A stretch of 21,368 nucleotides of DNA from CAYTTR01 sp964440805 (GCA_964440805.1 CAYTTR010000041.1:1-21368); one strand, 5' to 3'. Shown: positions 5,990 through 12,174, counted from the stretch's first letter. The notes: generated by a model from the sequence alone, not told the origin. Translations and numbers: made by a program.

Positions 5990-7429
5990 TCATGAACGCT
6001 CCTTGGCTAAATTCTCAATAAATTTTTCCGTGAAACCTCTCCGGGGAAAGGCTGACTGAAAAATCCCGGCTGCAAGAGGCACCGCCTCTTCGGGGGACAA
6101 ACAGTACTTCATTTCTAAGAAATTTTTCCTGTACTTCTTTACTTCATCTTTTACCGTTTTGCCTTCTTTTAGGACCTCGGCAATCAGCCCGGCCAAGACA
6201 GCAAAATCATCCCCCTTCATGCCGAAGCGGGTCATCTCCTGAACTCCCATTCTGATACCGCTGGGCTCAAGGAAGGTTTCATCATCAGGCAGAGCCTGAT
6301 AATTGGTGATGATATTGTTATCTTCCAGTCTCCGGGCAATTTCCATTCCATTACCGAAAGAACTTATGCGGATAAGAACCTGATGGGTTTCTGTAAACCC
6401 GTCTCCAGGATCCCCTTCCACCTTAATCCCTTGTTCATGCAGGGCCCTGGCTAAAATCTTGGCGTTTCTTAAAACCTGGCTCTGGTAGTCTTCCTTGAAT
6501 TCATTCATTTCGTAGGAAGCCATCAACAGGCCAATAAGGGTTCCTAAGTGATGGTTGCTGGTTGAACCGGGAAAAGCCCTGCTTTTAATATCCAGCCAGA
6601 GTTTTCTCAGCGGGCTTTCTTTGGGTAAATTACCGGCGACAACTCCCCGTTGAGGACCATAGAATGTCTTGTGCGTGCTTCCGGTAAGCAAGTCGGCTCC
6701 TTCATCAAAAGGTGCCTGGAAGGCTCCGTACAAGCCAAGCACATGGGCCATGTCAAACATAAGGACCGGCTTTTGCGGCCAATCCTTGACCAAGTGGCTT
6801 ACAAATCCCACCGGTTCCCGGTAAATAAACATGCTTTTTCCGAAAACAATCAGCTCTGGCCGGTGTTCCTCAAGCAGCTCCTCGAGCTTGTTTAAATCAG
6901 CCTTGTAAGGATTATCATCAGAGACAGGAAAGTTGATTACTCTTTCCTGGCCAGTAGCCGGGTCTTCTTCCACGTAATTGAACAAGGCTCCCATGGGCTG
7001 AGAACTTAGATGCCCTCCTTTATTCAAATCGTTATTCATGACCAGGTGCAACTTGCGTAATGGTTTATCCTTGGGGCGGTCTCTGTTTATAAACTTGACC
7101 ATGGCCTTGAAAACAACCTCATTGGCCATTTGCCCGCTTATGGGCCGGAGCTCAACATGAGAACAACCAAATAAACTGGTCAGTTCTTCCCGGGTTTCTT
7201 CTTCCACTTCACGGATAAAATCTGTCCCCTGATAAAAATAAATTTCCCGGCCTTTCATGGTCCTGTGTTCTGCATAACGGCCGGCCGGATCAGATATCTC
7301 ACACAGCTTTACCAGCAGAGAGGGAGTGGACTCTGAAGGAATGAGATTGAAGCACTCTTCCTGCCTCCAGTAATTGTTTTCCATCACTCTCTCGGCCAAA
7401 TGCCTTATTTTTTCTTGAAAAGATGCCAT
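5990..7429 (-). CDS. divergent serine hydroxymethyltransferase (PLP fold type I)
   Basis: The expected role is interconversion of serine and glycine with tetrahydrofolate. The PLP lysine is Lys254 in G-S-T-H-K-T. F-D-M-A-H (226-229) supplies the Asp and His that contact PLP. N-L-I-P-S-E-S-T (28-35) matches the SHMT N-terminal motif, G-G-H-L is at 138-141, and Arg393 in G-I-R-M-G should bind the carboxylate. At 479 residues it is about 50-60 longer than ordinary GlyA. Segments usually strict are altered: after the lysine it reads F-Y-G-P-Q rather than L-R-G-P-R, and the Y-Y-G-G region reads F-Y-Q-G. It may be a distinct SHMT branch or act on a related beta-hydroxy amino acid. GAGGA upstream supports the ATG. 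It sits 22 bp after rpiB and just before purD, so glycine supply is the likely job. Confidence 0.82.
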   Translation of the reverse strand: MASFQEKIRHLAERVMENNYWRQEECFNLIPSESTPSLLVKLCEISDPAGRYAEHRTMKGREIYFYQGTDFIREVEEETREELTSLFGCSHVELRPISGQMANEVVFKAMVKFINRDRPKDKPLRKLHLVMNNDLNKGGHLSSQPMGALFNYVEEDPATGQERVINFPVSDDNPYKADLNKLEELLEEHRPELIVFGKSMFIYREPVGFVSHLVKDWPQKPVLMFDMAHVLGLYGAFQAPFDEGADLLTGSTHKTFYGPQRGVVAGNLPKESPLRKLWLDIKSRAFPGSTSNHHLGTLIGLLMASYEMNEFKEDYQSQVLRNAKILARALHEQGIKVEGDPGDGFTETHQVLIRISSFGNGMEIARRLEDNNIITNYQALPDDETFLEPSGIRMGVQEMTRFGMKGDDFAVLAGLIAEVLKEGKTVKDEVKKYRKNFLEMKYCLSPEEAVPLAAGIFQSAFPRRGFTEKFIENLAKERS

Positions 7430-7451
7430 TTTTAGTTCCTCAATATATTTA

Positions 7452-7901
7452 TTATCTAAAATTTTTTTCTTCCAAGGCAGTCAGCTTGGTTAGTCTGACC
7501 GCATGGCGGCCTGCTTCAAAAGGAGTTTCAAGCCAGGTTTCAACAATTAACAAAGCCTCATCCAGAGGGAGAACTCTTCCTCCCAGGGTAAGGCAATTCG
7601 AATTATTGTGCTTCCGGCTCATCTCAGCCACATATTCGTCGCAGCAAGGGGTAGCTCTTATGCCCTTATATTTATTGGCCACCATAGCCATCCCCAAGCC
7701 TGTCCCGCAAACCATGATCGCCCGGTCGCAATTCCCTTTTTTCACTGCTTCCACGGCCTTGATTCCATAATCTACATAGTCAACTTTTTCTTCAGGACCG
7801 CAGCCGAAATCAGTGAAAGGAACTCCCATTTTACCAAGATAATCAATAACGCCGGACTTCAATTTATACCCGGCATGATCAGAAGCCAAAGCGATCCTCA
7901 T
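7452..7901 (-). CDS. rpiB: ribose 5-phosphate isomerase B
   Basis: RpiB interconverts ribulose 5-phosphate and ribose 5-phosphate, the precursor of PRPP. The 149-residue protein shows S-D-H-A-G-Y (7-12), catalytic Cys65 in C-G-T-G-L-G-M, and His98 in H-N-N-S-N-C-L-T-L-G-G-R. Near the end is F-E-A-G-R-H-A-x-R, the phosphate-binding tail of the family. AAAGGAG lies at good spacing before the ATG. It is the first gene of the rpiB-mutL operon and is preceded by an extended -10 promoter. Allose 6-phosphate isomerase is the closest alternative role but less likely beside purine genes. Confidence 0.93.
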   Translation of the reverse strand: MRIALASDHAGYKLKSGVIDYLGKMGVPFTDFGCGPEEKVDYVDYGIKAVEAVKKGNCDRAIMVCGTGLGMAMVANKYKGIRATPCCDEYVAEMSRKHNNSNCLTLGGRVLPLDEALLIVETWLETPFEAGRHAVRLTKLTALEEKNFR

Positions 7902-7936
7902 CCCCGACTCCTTTCATTACGAAGTTAGAAACAGAT

Positions 7937-7948
7937 TTTATTATAACA
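7937..7948 (-). promoter_or_regulatory. extended -10 promoter of the rpiB-mutL operon
   Basis: On the minus strand TGT (7948-7946) directly precedes a perfect TATAAT (7945-7940), an extended -10 element that can work without a -35 box. No convincing -35 hexamer is found; the -35 zone is T-rich and abuts the REP-like element at 7967. The start would be near 7933, about 30 bases before the rpiB ATG. Confidence 0.5.
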
Positions 7949-7966
7949 ACAAAAGAAAGACAAATA

Positions 7967-8083
7967 GGGGGACGTTCCCCAAAAGGACACCTCTTCCCCA
8001 CGCAAAGCAAAAGAAGTTTAAATAATAAGAACTTGTATTTGTGTTCTTCAGGGTAAGGGATGTCCCTTTGGGGAACGTCCCCC
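7967..8083. repeat. inverted pair of REP-like elements (copies c and d)
   Basis: Copy c (7967-8000, plus orientation, degenerate second half) and copy d (8046-8083, minus orientation, full) face each other across about 45 bp. This is the layout of a REPIN. Each begins with five G or C and has the GGGGA/TCCCC hairpin; d also keeps AAGGGA/TCCCTT. The whole unit could fold into one long stem on either strand. Copy d lies inside the 3' end of ctpA. REPIN-type units are typically moved by RAYT transposases, but none is encoded in this window. Confidence 0.75.
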
Positions 8084-9607
8084 TGCTAAATCCTGGGCTT
8101 CGGGGATTACTTCCAGGGCTTTAAGAACTACCGGATCGGTCAGCCGGAAAACTTTTGTTCCCTCCTCAAGATCGAATAAAGAGGAGATTATTTCCCGCTC
8201 CAGCTCTCTCTTTATTTGATCCAGGGCCTCCTCGAAATCTTTTTCTTTGTATTCGAATTTCAACTTTTCTAAGTAAGCCTTGAAATCATCCAGAATCCGC
8301 TCGTCAACCGTGAAGTCTGAATCGAGCATTTGGGAACGCCAGGAAGATTTACTGCCTAACGGTGTTTCGCCTGAGGTAAGCTGACGGGCATAACGGAAAA
8401 AAGCTCCGTTTAGAAGGAGCCGGGCTGTTATGTTTTTATAAGAAAAACTGACTTCATAATCAGGATCAATCCCACCTTGTCCCAGCACCACCCGGCCTTT
8501 GGCCGTATACTTAACTTCCCTCTCTTCCTCTGGGACTTCGCGGGAAAAAAGGTAATCTTCTATGTGGCTGTAATCCCTCTGGATAGAACGTCCGCTGGGA
8601 GTATAATACTTGGCTGTAGTCAAGGAAATGGCTGCATGAGGTGCCAAAGGAAAAACTGTTTGAACCAGCCCTTTGCCAAAGGACCTTTCTCCTACTATCA
8701 ACCCCCGGTCATTATCCTTGACTGCACCGCTAACGATTTCAGAGGCAGAAGCACTCCCTTGATCTATTAAAATCACCAGAGGCATATCTTCGTATTGCTT
8801 ACTCTGAAAAGCTTTGAATTCCCGGTTGTAATAGCGGTTTCGGCCTTTAATGGAAACTATCTCCGCTCCTTTGGGCAGGAACTCGTCGGCCAGCTCGATT
8901 GATTGGACAAAAGTCCCTCCTCCATTTCCCCTGAGGTCGAGGATAAGATTTTTCATGCCTTTTGACCGGAGAAGCTTCATCTTTTCCTCGAATTCCTCAG
9001 TGGTGGTCTGGGAAAAATTGCGGATGTATATGTATCCGGTCTCCCTGTTGAGCATGAAAGCATAAGGAACCGAGTGGAGCGGAATTTCCTCTCTCTCGAT
9101 GGTCAGGTCAAAAGGTTCTTCAAGCCCTTCGCGGACAATAGTAATAGTTACCGAAGTTCCTTTCTCTCCTCTCAATCTCTGCATGGCCTCGTAGCTGGAG
9201 ATTGGCTTGGTGCTTTCTCCATTTATATTAGAGATGACATCCCCGGCCTGGATTCCCAAGCGCCAGGCAGGCGTTCCCTCCAAAGGAGTGATAACTACCA
9301 GCCGGTCTGCTTGCTTCTGGATCATAATGCCCAGACCATAATACTTTCCCTTATACTCCTCGGTTAGACGGGAAAAATTTCTGGGATCAAGAAAGGATGA
9401 ATGAGGATCAAGTGTATTCAGGATACCCTTGACCGCGGCTATTTCCAGGTCGTCAATTTTTACTTCCTGGAAATAATTTTCCTGAATAATGGAAGTCATC
9501 TGATCCAGCTTTTTTATAGAGGAAGACCAAACATCATCTTCCCAGGCTGGATGGCCAACCAGGATAGCCAGAAGGAAGAAAATAAGGAGAATGAATTTCT
9601 TTTTCAT
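8048..9607 (-). CDS. carboxyl-terminal processing protease, S41 family
   Basis: This is a CtpA-type protease, probably exported, trimming C-termini of envelope proteins. A signal peptide or anchor covers residues 1-20 (K-K-K then a hydrophobic run). A PDZ domain lies around 90-165 and the S41 core around 180-350. The catalytic dyad is Ser287 in G-S-A-S-A-S-E and Lys312 in F-G-K-G-L-V-Q, 25 residues apart as in the family. At 519 residues it has an extra C-terminal domain, common in bacterial Ctps. The last 11 residues (G-G-R-S-P-K-G-H-P-L-P) and the stop codon are encoded by the REP-like element, so the original end was replaced. No Shine-Dalgarno sequence precedes the ATG, and the predicted leader is about 10 bases. 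It is transcribed divergently from tatA. Confidence 0.93.
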   Translation of the reverse strand: MKKKFILLIFFLLAILVGHPAWEDDVWSSSIKKLDQMTSIIQENYFQEVKIDDLEIAAVKGILNTLDPHSSFLDPRNFSRLTEEYKGKYYGLGIMIQKQADRLVVITPLEGTPAWRLGIQAGDVISNINGESTKPISSYEAMQRLRGEKGTSVTITIVREGLEEPFDLTIEREEIPLHSVPYAFMLNRETGYIYIRNFSQTTTEEFEEKMKLLRSKGMKNLILDLRGNGGGTFVQSIELADEFLPKGAEIVSIKGRNRYYNREFKAFQSKQYEDMPLVILIDQGSASASEIVSGAVKDNDRGLIVGERSFGKGLVQTVFPLAPHAAISLTTAKYYTPSGRSIQRDYSHIEDYLFSREVPEEEREVKYTAKGRVVLGQGGIDPDYEVSFSYKNITARLLLNGAFFRYARQLTSGETPLGSKSSWRSQMLDSDFTVDERILDDFKAYLEKLKFEYKEKDFEEALDQIKRELEREIISSLFDLEEGTKVFRLTDPVVLKALEVIPEAQDLAGGRSPKGHPLP

Positions 9608-9623
9608 GTTTTATTACAGTGGA

Positions 9624-9652
9624 ATAATATCAAAGGCTGAGATTCTTGTAAA
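9624..9652 (-). promoter_or_regulatory. ctpA promoter
   Basis: On the minus strand TTTACA (9652-9647, 5 of 6) and TATTAT (9629-9624, 5 of 6) are separated by 17 bp. The predicted start near 9617 leaves only about 10 bases before the ctpA ATG at 9607. That fits the lack of a ribosome binding site. Confidence 0.6.
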
Positions 9653-9718
9653 GTTCAGGTTGAATTCAGTGAGGCTTTCTAACACCTGGATGAGAGGAAG
9701 GGCATAGGAAACACTTCC

Positions 9719-9747
9719 TTGACTTCCCCCGGATTAAAGGCTATATT
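9719..9747 (+). promoter_or_regulatory. tatA-tatC-kinase-deaminase promoter
   Basis: TTGACT (9719-9724, 5 of 6) and TATATT (9742-9747, 5 of 6) are separated by 17 bp, giving a start near 9754, about 25 bases before the tatA ATG. The in-frame TTG at 9719 is part of this -35 box and therefore not a start codon. Confidence 0.65.
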
Positions 9748-9778
9748 TCCAGTGAATCACGGAGAACAATATCTTATC

Positions 9779-10036
9779 ATGTTTGGTAATATCGGTTTTC
9801 CAGAACTCCTCCTTCTACTGGCCTTAGCTCTTTTGGTTTTCGGCCCCAAAAAGCTGCCGGAAGTGGGCCGGTCATTGGGCCGGGCCATCCGGGAATTCCG
9901 GAAAACCTCTGACGAAATCAAGGAAAAAATTGAAGAAGAAATCGAGGCCGATGAATTCCGGGAAATCCAGGACGAACTCAAACGGGATATTGAAGAGGAC
10001 TCTGTAAAGGATGAGAAGAAGGAAAAAGCTCCCTGA
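9779..10036 (+). CDS. tatA: Sec-independent translocase subunit TatA
   Basis: TatA forms the oligomeric pore-like part of the twin-arginine pathway, which exports folded proteins. The 85-residue product has the family layout: I-G-F-P-E ahead of one membrane segment, an F-G-P-K-K-L-P hinge, an amphipathic helix (V-G-R-S-L-G onward), then a long charged tail. The Glu before the membrane segment and the F-G hinge are the conserved marks. ATG 9779 is chosen because the promoter lies over the longer upstream frame. GGAG is 14 bases upstream, a rather long spacing. The 3' end overlaps tatC by 26 bp. TatA and TatB cannot be separated with certainty by eye; the short length and F-G-P-K-K favour TatA. 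Confidence 0.92.
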   Translation: MFGNIGFPELLLLLALALLVFGPKKLPEVGRSLGRAIREFRKTSDEIKEKIEEEIEADEFREIQDELKRDIEEDSVKDEKKEKAP

Positions 10037-10781
10037 CGAAATGACCTTCCTCGAGCATCTCGAGGATCTCCGCAAAAGAATCTTTTACTCGGTAATCGCC
10101 GTTGTAGTGGCTGTCATCCCCGCCTGGATATTCAGTAAACAGCTTTTTGAGATTCTGTCTCAGCCGGTAACCCGCTTTCTTCCCGAAGGCGAGAAATTGG
10201 CTTTCACCACTCTGACCGCACCTTTCATGCTCTATATCAAGGTCTCCTTCCTGGCCGCCATATTTTTCACCTCTCCTTTTATTTTCCTCCAGCTCTGGTA
10301 TTTCATAGCTCCCGGACTTTATCAGAAAGAAAAAAAATACGTGGTTCCCTTTGTTCTGTTTACTTCTGTTTTTTTCATCCTGGGCGCTATTTTCGGTTAC
10401 TTTGTGGTTTTTCCCTGGGCCTGCCGTTTTTTCCTGACCATGGGAAAAGATTTCCAGCCAGTAATAACCGTTGACACCTATTTTTCCCTGGCTCTGCGGG
10501 TATTGCTGGGAATCGCTCTTGTTTTCGAACTGCCCACTCTTGTTTTCTTTCTCTCCAGGATGGGATTGATCACTCCCCGATGGATGGTTAAAAACTTCAA
10601 ATATTCTGTGCTGTTGGCTTTCACTATTGCCGCCATTATCACTCCCACTCCCGACATGATAACCCAGAGTATTGTGGCGGTTCCTATGCTTGCTTTATAC
10701 GGGCTGAGCATTCTAATTGCTATTGTTTTCGGCAAGAAGAAAAAACCGACCGAAGATTCCTCTGATGACTTAGCCGGTTAA
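10011..10781 (+). CDS. tatC: Sec-independent translocase subunit TatC
   Basis: TatC is the receptor for twin-arginine signal peptides in the inner membrane. The 256-residue protein has the cytoplasmic N-terminal motif F-L-E-H-L-E-D-L-R-K-R-I (about 13-24), whose Glu and Leu residues contact the signal peptide. Six membrane segments follow, including F-F-T-S-P-F-I-F-L-Q-L-W-Y-F-I-A-P-G-L near 85-103. The tail is lysine- and aspartate-rich. The start overlaps tatA by 26 bp. An internal ATG at 10041 would shorten it by ten residues and still keep the motif. No separate tatB is present, so this may be a minimal TatAC system. Confidence 0.95.
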   Translation: MRRRKKLPDEMTFLEHLEDLRKRIFYSVIAVVVAVIPAWIFSKQLFEILSQPVTRFLPEGEKLAFTTLTAPFMLYIKVSFLAAIFFTSPFIFLQLWYFIAPGLYQKEKKYVVPFVLFTSVFFILGAIFGYFVVFPWACRFFLTMGKDFQPVITVDTYFSLALRVLLGIALVFELPTLVFFLSRMGLITPRWMVKNFKYSVLLAFTIAAIITPTPDMITQSIVAVPMLALYGLSILIAIVFGKKKKPTEDSSDDLAG

Positions 10782-10801
10782 AACAACAAAAATAACGCGG
10801 C

Positions 10802-10864
10802 AACGCTATAAACGCTATAAACGCTATAAACGCGATTAACGCAATGAACGCAAGTAACGCTATT
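10802..10864. repeat. 9-bp tandem repeat array (AACGCTATA units) inside the kinase start
   Basis: Seven units follow each other: three identical AACGCTATA, then AACGCGATT, AACGCAATG, AACGCAAGT and AACGCTATT. The fifth unit supplies the kinase ATG (10844-10846) and the next two encode its first residues (N-A-S-N-A-I). The kinase frame stays open back to a stop at 10793, reading N-A-I throughout. Because the unit is 9 bp, gain or loss of units never shifts the frame. Confidence 0.95.
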
Positions 10865-11389
10865 AAACTCATTGGCCTCACCGGAACAAACGGAGCAGGC
10901 AAAGGAGAGGCGGCTGCTTTTTTTAAATCAAAAGGATTTGAGTCTTATTCGCTCTCCGATATTATCAGGGAAGAACTGAAGAAGAGGGGAACTCCCGTCA
11001 CCCGCAATAATTTGATTCGGATTGGAAATGAACTTCGCCGCCGCTTCGGTGCTGCTGTGCTCGCCCGCCGGGTAATGGAGCGAATTAAAGACAAGGCTGT
11101 TATTGACAGCATCAGAAACATAAGGGAAGTTGAATGTTTCAGGCAATATAAGGGATTTATTCTTTTGGCCATAGATGCTCCGGCTGAAATTCGTTTCCAG
11201 AGAGTAAGAAAACGGGGCCGGGACGAGTCAGCCGGGACTTTCCAGAAATTCTTAGCCAAAGAAACTGAGGAAATGAGCCGGGATGAAGCCCGGCAGCAGC
11301 TTCAAGAATGCATGGCCATGGCAGATTTTTTGGTAATAAATGACGAAACCTTAAAAGATTTCAGGAAAAAGCTGGAGATATTTCTATGA
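10844..11389 (+). CDS. P-loop nucleotide kinase of UPF0200/dephospho-CoA-kinase-like type
   Basis: The 181-residue protein begins its fold at K-L-I-G-L-T-G-T-N-G-A-G-K-G, a Walker A loop at residues 14-21. After that S-L-S-D-I-I-R-E-E-L-K-K-R-G, V-I-D-S-I-R-N-I-R-E-V and F-L-V-I-N-D-E-T correspond, from memory, to the archaeal UPF0200 family of NMP- or dephospho-CoA-kinase-like proteins. The substrate is unknown. Being coupled to a dCMP deaminase, a deoxynucleotide substrate is a reasonable inference. Residues 1-7 come from the 9-bp repeat, so the ancestral start was probably at or just before Lys8. There is no Shine-Dalgarno sequence. It follows tatC by 62 bp, and its stop overlaps the deaminase start (ATGA). 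It resembles the kinase half of DcdV/AvcD defence proteins in kind but is shorter. Confidence 0.8.
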   Translation: MNASNAIKLIGLTGTNGAGKGEAAAFFKSKGFESYSLSDIIREELKKRGTPVTRNNLIRIGNELRRRFGAAVLARRVMERIKDKAVIDSIRNIREVECFRQYKGFILLAIDAPAEIRFQRVRKRGRDESAGTFQKFLAKETEEMSRDEARQQLQECMAMADFLVINDETLKDFRKKLEIFL

Positions 11390-11895
11390 ACATTAAAAGA
11401 GTTTCCAAGGACGAATATTACTTAGGCATTGCCCGCGAGGTTTCCCTCCGAAGCACCTGTTACAGACGGGCCATTGGAGCCATAATTATCAGGGGCGACC
11501 AGATAATATCCACCGGTTATGTAGGCGCACCCAGGAAAACAAAGGACAGTTTTGAGCACGGATTCTGCCTGCGCGACAAATTACAAATTCCTCACGGACA
11601 ACGCTACGAGCTCTGCCGCAGTGTGCATGCCGAACAAAATGTCATCATCAACGCTGCCCGGGCCGGGGTCAGCCTTTACGGAGGCGATATGTATATTTAC
11701 GGCAGCGACTATAAAAGTCAAAAACCAATAAATGCCTTTCCCTGCTTTATCTGCAAGAAAATGATCATTAACGCCGGCCTGAACCGGGTGGTCTGCTCCA
11801 CCGCCGACGGCGGAATGAAAATCTTCTCTATTGATACCTGGATTGAGGAATGGCGCAAGGGAGACATTATCGACGACAAAGACCAGTACGGCTAA
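11386..11895 (+). CDS. dCMP/cytidine deaminase family protein
   Basis: The zinc site is clear: His81 and Glu83 in V-H-A-E-Q-N, Cys120 and Cys123 in P-C-F-I-C-K-K-M-I. This is the pattern of deoxycytidylate deaminases such as ComEB, which turn dCMP into dUMP for thymidylate synthesis. The substrate-side motif reads G-Y-V-G-A-P-R, where many dCMP deaminases have G-Y-N-G. Segment 57-80 is unusually rich in charged and aromatic residues. It has 169 residues, a normal single-domain size. GGAG lies about 8 bases before the ATG, which overlaps the kinase stop by 4 bp, so the two products are probably made in equal amounts. Alternatives are another nucleotide or a defence role as in DcdV/AvcD. Confidence 0.85.
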   Translation: MNIKRVSKDEYYLGIAREVSLRSTCYRRAIGAIIIRGDQIISTGYVGAPRKTKDSFEHGFCLRDKLQIPHGQRYELCRSVHAEQNVIINAARAGVSLYGGDMYIYGSDYKSQKPINAFPCFICKKMIINAGLNRVVCSTADGGMKIFSIDTWIEEWRKGDIIDDKDQYG

Positions 11896-11901
11896 ATAAA
11901 A

Positions 11902-11940
11902 GGGGGACGTTCCCCAAAGGGACACCCCTTTCCCTGAAGA
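11902..11940 (+). repeat. REP-like element, copy e
   Basis: This is a full copy starting seven bases after the deaminase stop: five G, GGGGA/TCCCC hairpin, an AAGGGACACCCCTT block and CCCTGAAGAA. It keeps the same orientation relative to the upstream gene as copy d has to ctpA. It could act as a 3' stem that stabilises the tatA-deaminase transcript. Confidence 0.85.
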
Positions 11941-11952
11941 AAAAAGAATAAA

Positions 11953-12042
11953 GTCTGTTCGGTCTGTTCAGTCTGTTCCGTTTTTTCGGTTTATTCAGTT
12001 TATTTAGTTTATCTAGTTCATCTGGTTTGTCTGGTATGACTG
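11953..12042. repeat. 9-bp tandem repeat array, GTYTRTTCA-type, ten drifting units
   Basis: Ten 9-bp units run without a gap. They begin as GTCTGTTCG/A/C, pass through GTTTATTCA, GTTTATTTA and GTTTATCTA, and end as GTTCATCTG, GTTTGTCTG and GTATGACTG. Neighbouring units differ by only a few bases, so the type drifts along the array. It lies between convergent genes and is non-coding. Confidence 0.95.
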
Positions 12043-12071
12043 GATGAAAAAGGAGAGGGGGCGAGATAATT

Positions 12072-12116
12072 GAAACTAAATAAACAAGATAAACGAGACA
12101 AACGAGATAAACACGC
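12072..12116. repeat. 9-bp tandem repeat array, TAAACGAGA-type, opposed to the preceding one
   Basis: Five 9-bp units (GAAACTAAA, TAAACAAGA, TAAACGAGA, CAAACGAGA, TAAACACGC) read as approximate reverse complements of the GTTTATYTR units at 11998-12042, so the two arrays could pair as a long imperfect hairpin. A second inverted pair, G-rich at 12053-12066 and C-rich at 12121-12139, encloses this array alone. The two pairings cannot form together. Confidence 0.85.
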
Positions 12117-12174
12117 TAGCCTCGCCTCCTTCCCCTCTATGAGGTGAACTGCACATCATTTTCATTTGCCGTGG

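Noticed and set aside
9719..9778. Longer tatA start at the in-frame TTG
   Set aside because: That TTG is part of the -35 box of a well-formed promoter, and the extra residues are unlike TatA. ATG 9779 gives the normal N-terminus.
10844..11389. Calling the kinase coaE (dephospho-CoA kinase)
   Set aside because: The motif order fits UPF0200 better, and the coupling to a dCMP deaminase points to nucleotides; the substrate cannot be told from sequence.
1..12116. 9-bp arrays as CRISPR
   Set aside because: Units are contiguous with no spacers, 9 bp long, and no cas genes are near.
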